A DNA stretch of 8,841 bases from Dehalococcoidia bacterium. Lineage in GTDB: Bacteria > Chloroflexota > Dehalococcoidia > SAR202 > UBA11138. This document shows, one piece after another, positions 7,889-8,841 of this stretch (its first letter is position 1; each line of letters opens with the position of its first letter). The DNA lies in the NCBI GenBank assembly GCA_012270625.1, contig JAAXHZ010000178.1, positions 1 through 8,841 on the forward strand, read 5' to 3'. The notes beneath the pieces were generated by a model. The model was not told where the DNA came from. It saw nothing but the letters and a program-made list of their open reading frames with translations, and did not search any database. The position numbers and the translations under genes are program-made.

Positions 7889-8572
7889 CTAGGTTTGCCA
7901 GCTGCGATGGAGCAGAATCCTGGAGCGATCGGTTTCGGTGAGGTGTGGCTCGATCTTGGCCTCGAACTCGGCTATCGTCTCCTCCACGGTTGACGCGCTC
8001 GTGTCCAGGGCGATCTTGTGCCTGAACGTGGATCGTTCGAAGGCGGCGGCGTAGGCGTCAAGCACAGCCTGGATGTCCTCGCGCTTGAGCGGGCTGTTGG
8101 GATGCGGGCTGCCCGCCATACGCTGCGCTATCACATCGGCGTCCGCGCTGACCTGGACCAGTACCACGTCTGGGGCGAACCTGAGTATGGAACTCTCGAC
8201 CTGGTATGACACGACCTTGCGGTCGTGCGGCTTGCCGTCTCCTCCGTAGCCGAAGTAGAGCGGCCCGTACACGGAGTCGTCGATGTGCAGGCCGATAGCG
8301 AGCCAGTCCGGTCCGTTCCACGAGTTGGCCTGAATGTGATAGTACAGGCTGTGTCGCTGAGTCATCTCCTTGAGCTCAGGGCTGAGAGCAAGGACTTGGC
8401 CGCGCTCCTCGTCGGTCATGTCAGCCTGCGGATGGCCGGACGTATCCGGTATCTTCCAGTGGTCGTGTATCAAAGAGAAGCGCACTCCCATCTTCTCTTG
8501 CAGCCAGTCGTCGATCGCGAAAGCTAAGGTCGATGTTCCAGAGTACTCGCAGCCTGCAATGACCAATCTCAT
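7889..8572 (-). CDS. P-loop NTPase, nucleoside/nucleotide-kinase-like, with a non-canonical Walker A
   Basis: The product has 227 residues and starts MRLVIAGCEYSGTSTLAFAI. The first strand and loop (residues 3-15) form a Walker A-like G-x-x-x-x-G-T-S-T in which the usual lysine position is Thr13. Later landmarks fit a small-molecule kinase fold: FSLIHDHWKIPD (32-43), IGLHIDDSVYGPLYFGYG (93-110), a strand PDVVLVQVSADADVIAQRM (134-152) that resembles the last core strand before a lid with Arg151, and a C-terminal helix TVEETIAEFEAKIEPHL (195-211). I do not recognise a named family, and the substrate cannot be told. The ATG at 8572-8570 is chosen because GGAG (8580-8583) lies 7 nt upstream. The frame stays open to 8638, but that extension has no family-like sequence and includes the ribosome site. 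It converges with nadE across 31 bp. Confidence 0.72.
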   Translation of the reverse strand: MRLVIAGCEYSGTSTLAFAIDDWLQEKMGVRFSLIHDHWKIPDTSGHPQADMTDEERGQVLALSPELKEMTQRHSLYYHIQANSWNGPDWLAIGLHIDDSVYGPLYFGYGGDGKPHDRKVVSYQVESSILRFAPDVVLVQVSADADVIAQRMAGSPHPNSPLKREDIQAVLDAYAAAFERSTFRHKIALDTSASTVEETIAEFEAKIEPHLTETDRSRILLHRSWQT

Positions 8573-8688
8573 CTTCTCTCTCCGCGAATGTGTGATTTGA
8601 ATACGGTCAAGACGCGACGGCGCAAAGGTCGCCATCACTCATATCATGATGATTCTCTACGCTGTGGGACTGGGATGCAAGAGACGAA

Positions 8689-8706
8689 AATTGCACTTAT
8701 GCAATT
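8689..8706. repeat. Small perfect inverted repeat (7-bp arms, 4-nt loop)
   Basis: AATTGCA (8689-8695), CTTA and TGCAATT (8700-8706) form a perfect dyad upstream of the kinase-like gene, about 117 bp before its start. It has no T-tract, so it is not an obvious terminator. It could be an operator-like site for that gene or a chance palindrome. Confidence 0.35.
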
Positions 8707-8711
8707 CTCGA

Positions 8712-8739
8712 GGAGTGAGTGGAGAGGAGTGAGAGAGAG
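8712..8739. repeat. Purine-only tract with an imperfect 14-bp tandem duplication
   Basis: On the plus strand this segment consists almost only of G and A with a few T. GGAGTGAG recurs at 8712-8719 and 8726-8733, 14 bp apart, and the tract ends in GAGAGAG. It directly precedes the 55-bp tandem repeat, so slippage-prone simple sequence may be related to the array. No function is evident. Confidence 0.5.
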
Positions 8740-8741
8740 CG

Positions 8742-8841
8742 TCCGTTGTACACTTCGTGCACTTCTTACACTTTTTTCCGGCCTCCTGAAAAGAGTTCCG
8801 TTGTACACTTCGTGCACTTCTTACACTTTTTTCCGGCCTCC
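8742..8841. repeat. Tandem repeat (minisatellite-like), period 55 bp, two copies, running to the window end
   Basis: Two identical 45-bp copies lie at 8742-8786 and 8797-8841, beginning TCCGTTGTACACTTCG and ending CCGGCCTCC. The 10-bp link TGAAAAGAGT (8787-8796) gives a period of 55 bp. Each copy contains three 9-bp near-repeats of the form CACTTnnnn (first copy: 8751-8759, 8760-8768, 8769-8777). The period is not a multiple of 3, so a protein repeat is unlikely. The second copy stops exactly at the window edge, so more copies may follow. The 45-bp/10-bp layout does not fit a CRISPR array. Confidence 0.9.

Noticed and set aside
8573..8638. N-terminal extension of the kinase-like gene to ATG 8638
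   Set aside because: The extension covers the GGAG ribosome site of the ATG at 8572, and the P-loop fold begins right after that ATG.
8675..8841. Open plus-strand frame of about 55 codons starting at ATG 8675 and running off the window end
   Set aside because: It reads through the purine tract and the tandem repeat. The 55-bp period shifts the frame in each copy, and a third copy would bring a TGA. No recognisable protein and no strong ribosome site.
8742..8841. Possible CRISPR array
   Set aside because: The 'spacer' is only 10 bp, the repeat is 45 bp, only two copies are seen, and no cas gene is in the window.

Overview
The window reads as a compact stretch of bacterial chromosome with moderately high GC, short intergenic gaps, several TTG/GTG starts and no sign of phage, IS element, rRNA or tRNA. 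The protein mix (a TIGR03619-like F420/FMN luciferase-family oxidoreductase, an aldo/keto reductase, a CMD-family protein without the CxxC pair, IspH, a ComB homologue, an AspC-like aminotransferase of the 'MARLGTETAFEVL' type and a glutamine-dependent NadE) resembles uncultured Chloroflexota of the Dehalococcoidia/SAR202 kind. That placement is inference from protein style, not from a marker gene.

Layout. At the left edge a class I glutamine amidotransferase-like gene runs leftward out of the window (1-511, minus). Diverging from it is a carboxymuconolactone-decarboxylase-family gene (650-1195, plus). A four-gene minus-strand cluster follows, read from right to left: ispH, comB-like, aldo/keto reductase, and luciferase-like monooxygenase (4696 down to 1227). 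Its gaps are 17 bp, 37 bp and a 4-bp ATGA overlap, so it is probably one operon, starting from a divergent promoter region at 4697-4864. From the same region an aminotransferase (4865-6034) and nadE (6115-7857) run rightward. A P-loop kinase-like gene (7889-8572, minus) converges on nadE.

The last 269 bp hold no convincing gene. They contain a small perfect inverted repeat, a purine-rich tract with a 14-bp duplication, and two identical 45-bp copies of a 55-bp-period tandem repeat. The second copy ends exactly at the last base of the window, which suggests that an assembly broke inside a longer array.

Functionally the window is mostly core metabolism: isoprenoid precursors (IspH), NAD+ supply (NadE) and amino-group transfer, with redox enzymes of unknown substrate attached to the ispH operon. 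The points that stand out are the terminal minisatellite, a P-loop protein whose Walker A lysine position is threonine, and a ComB homologue co-transcribed with ispH and two oxidoreductases. No defence system, CRISPR array or mobile element is visible.
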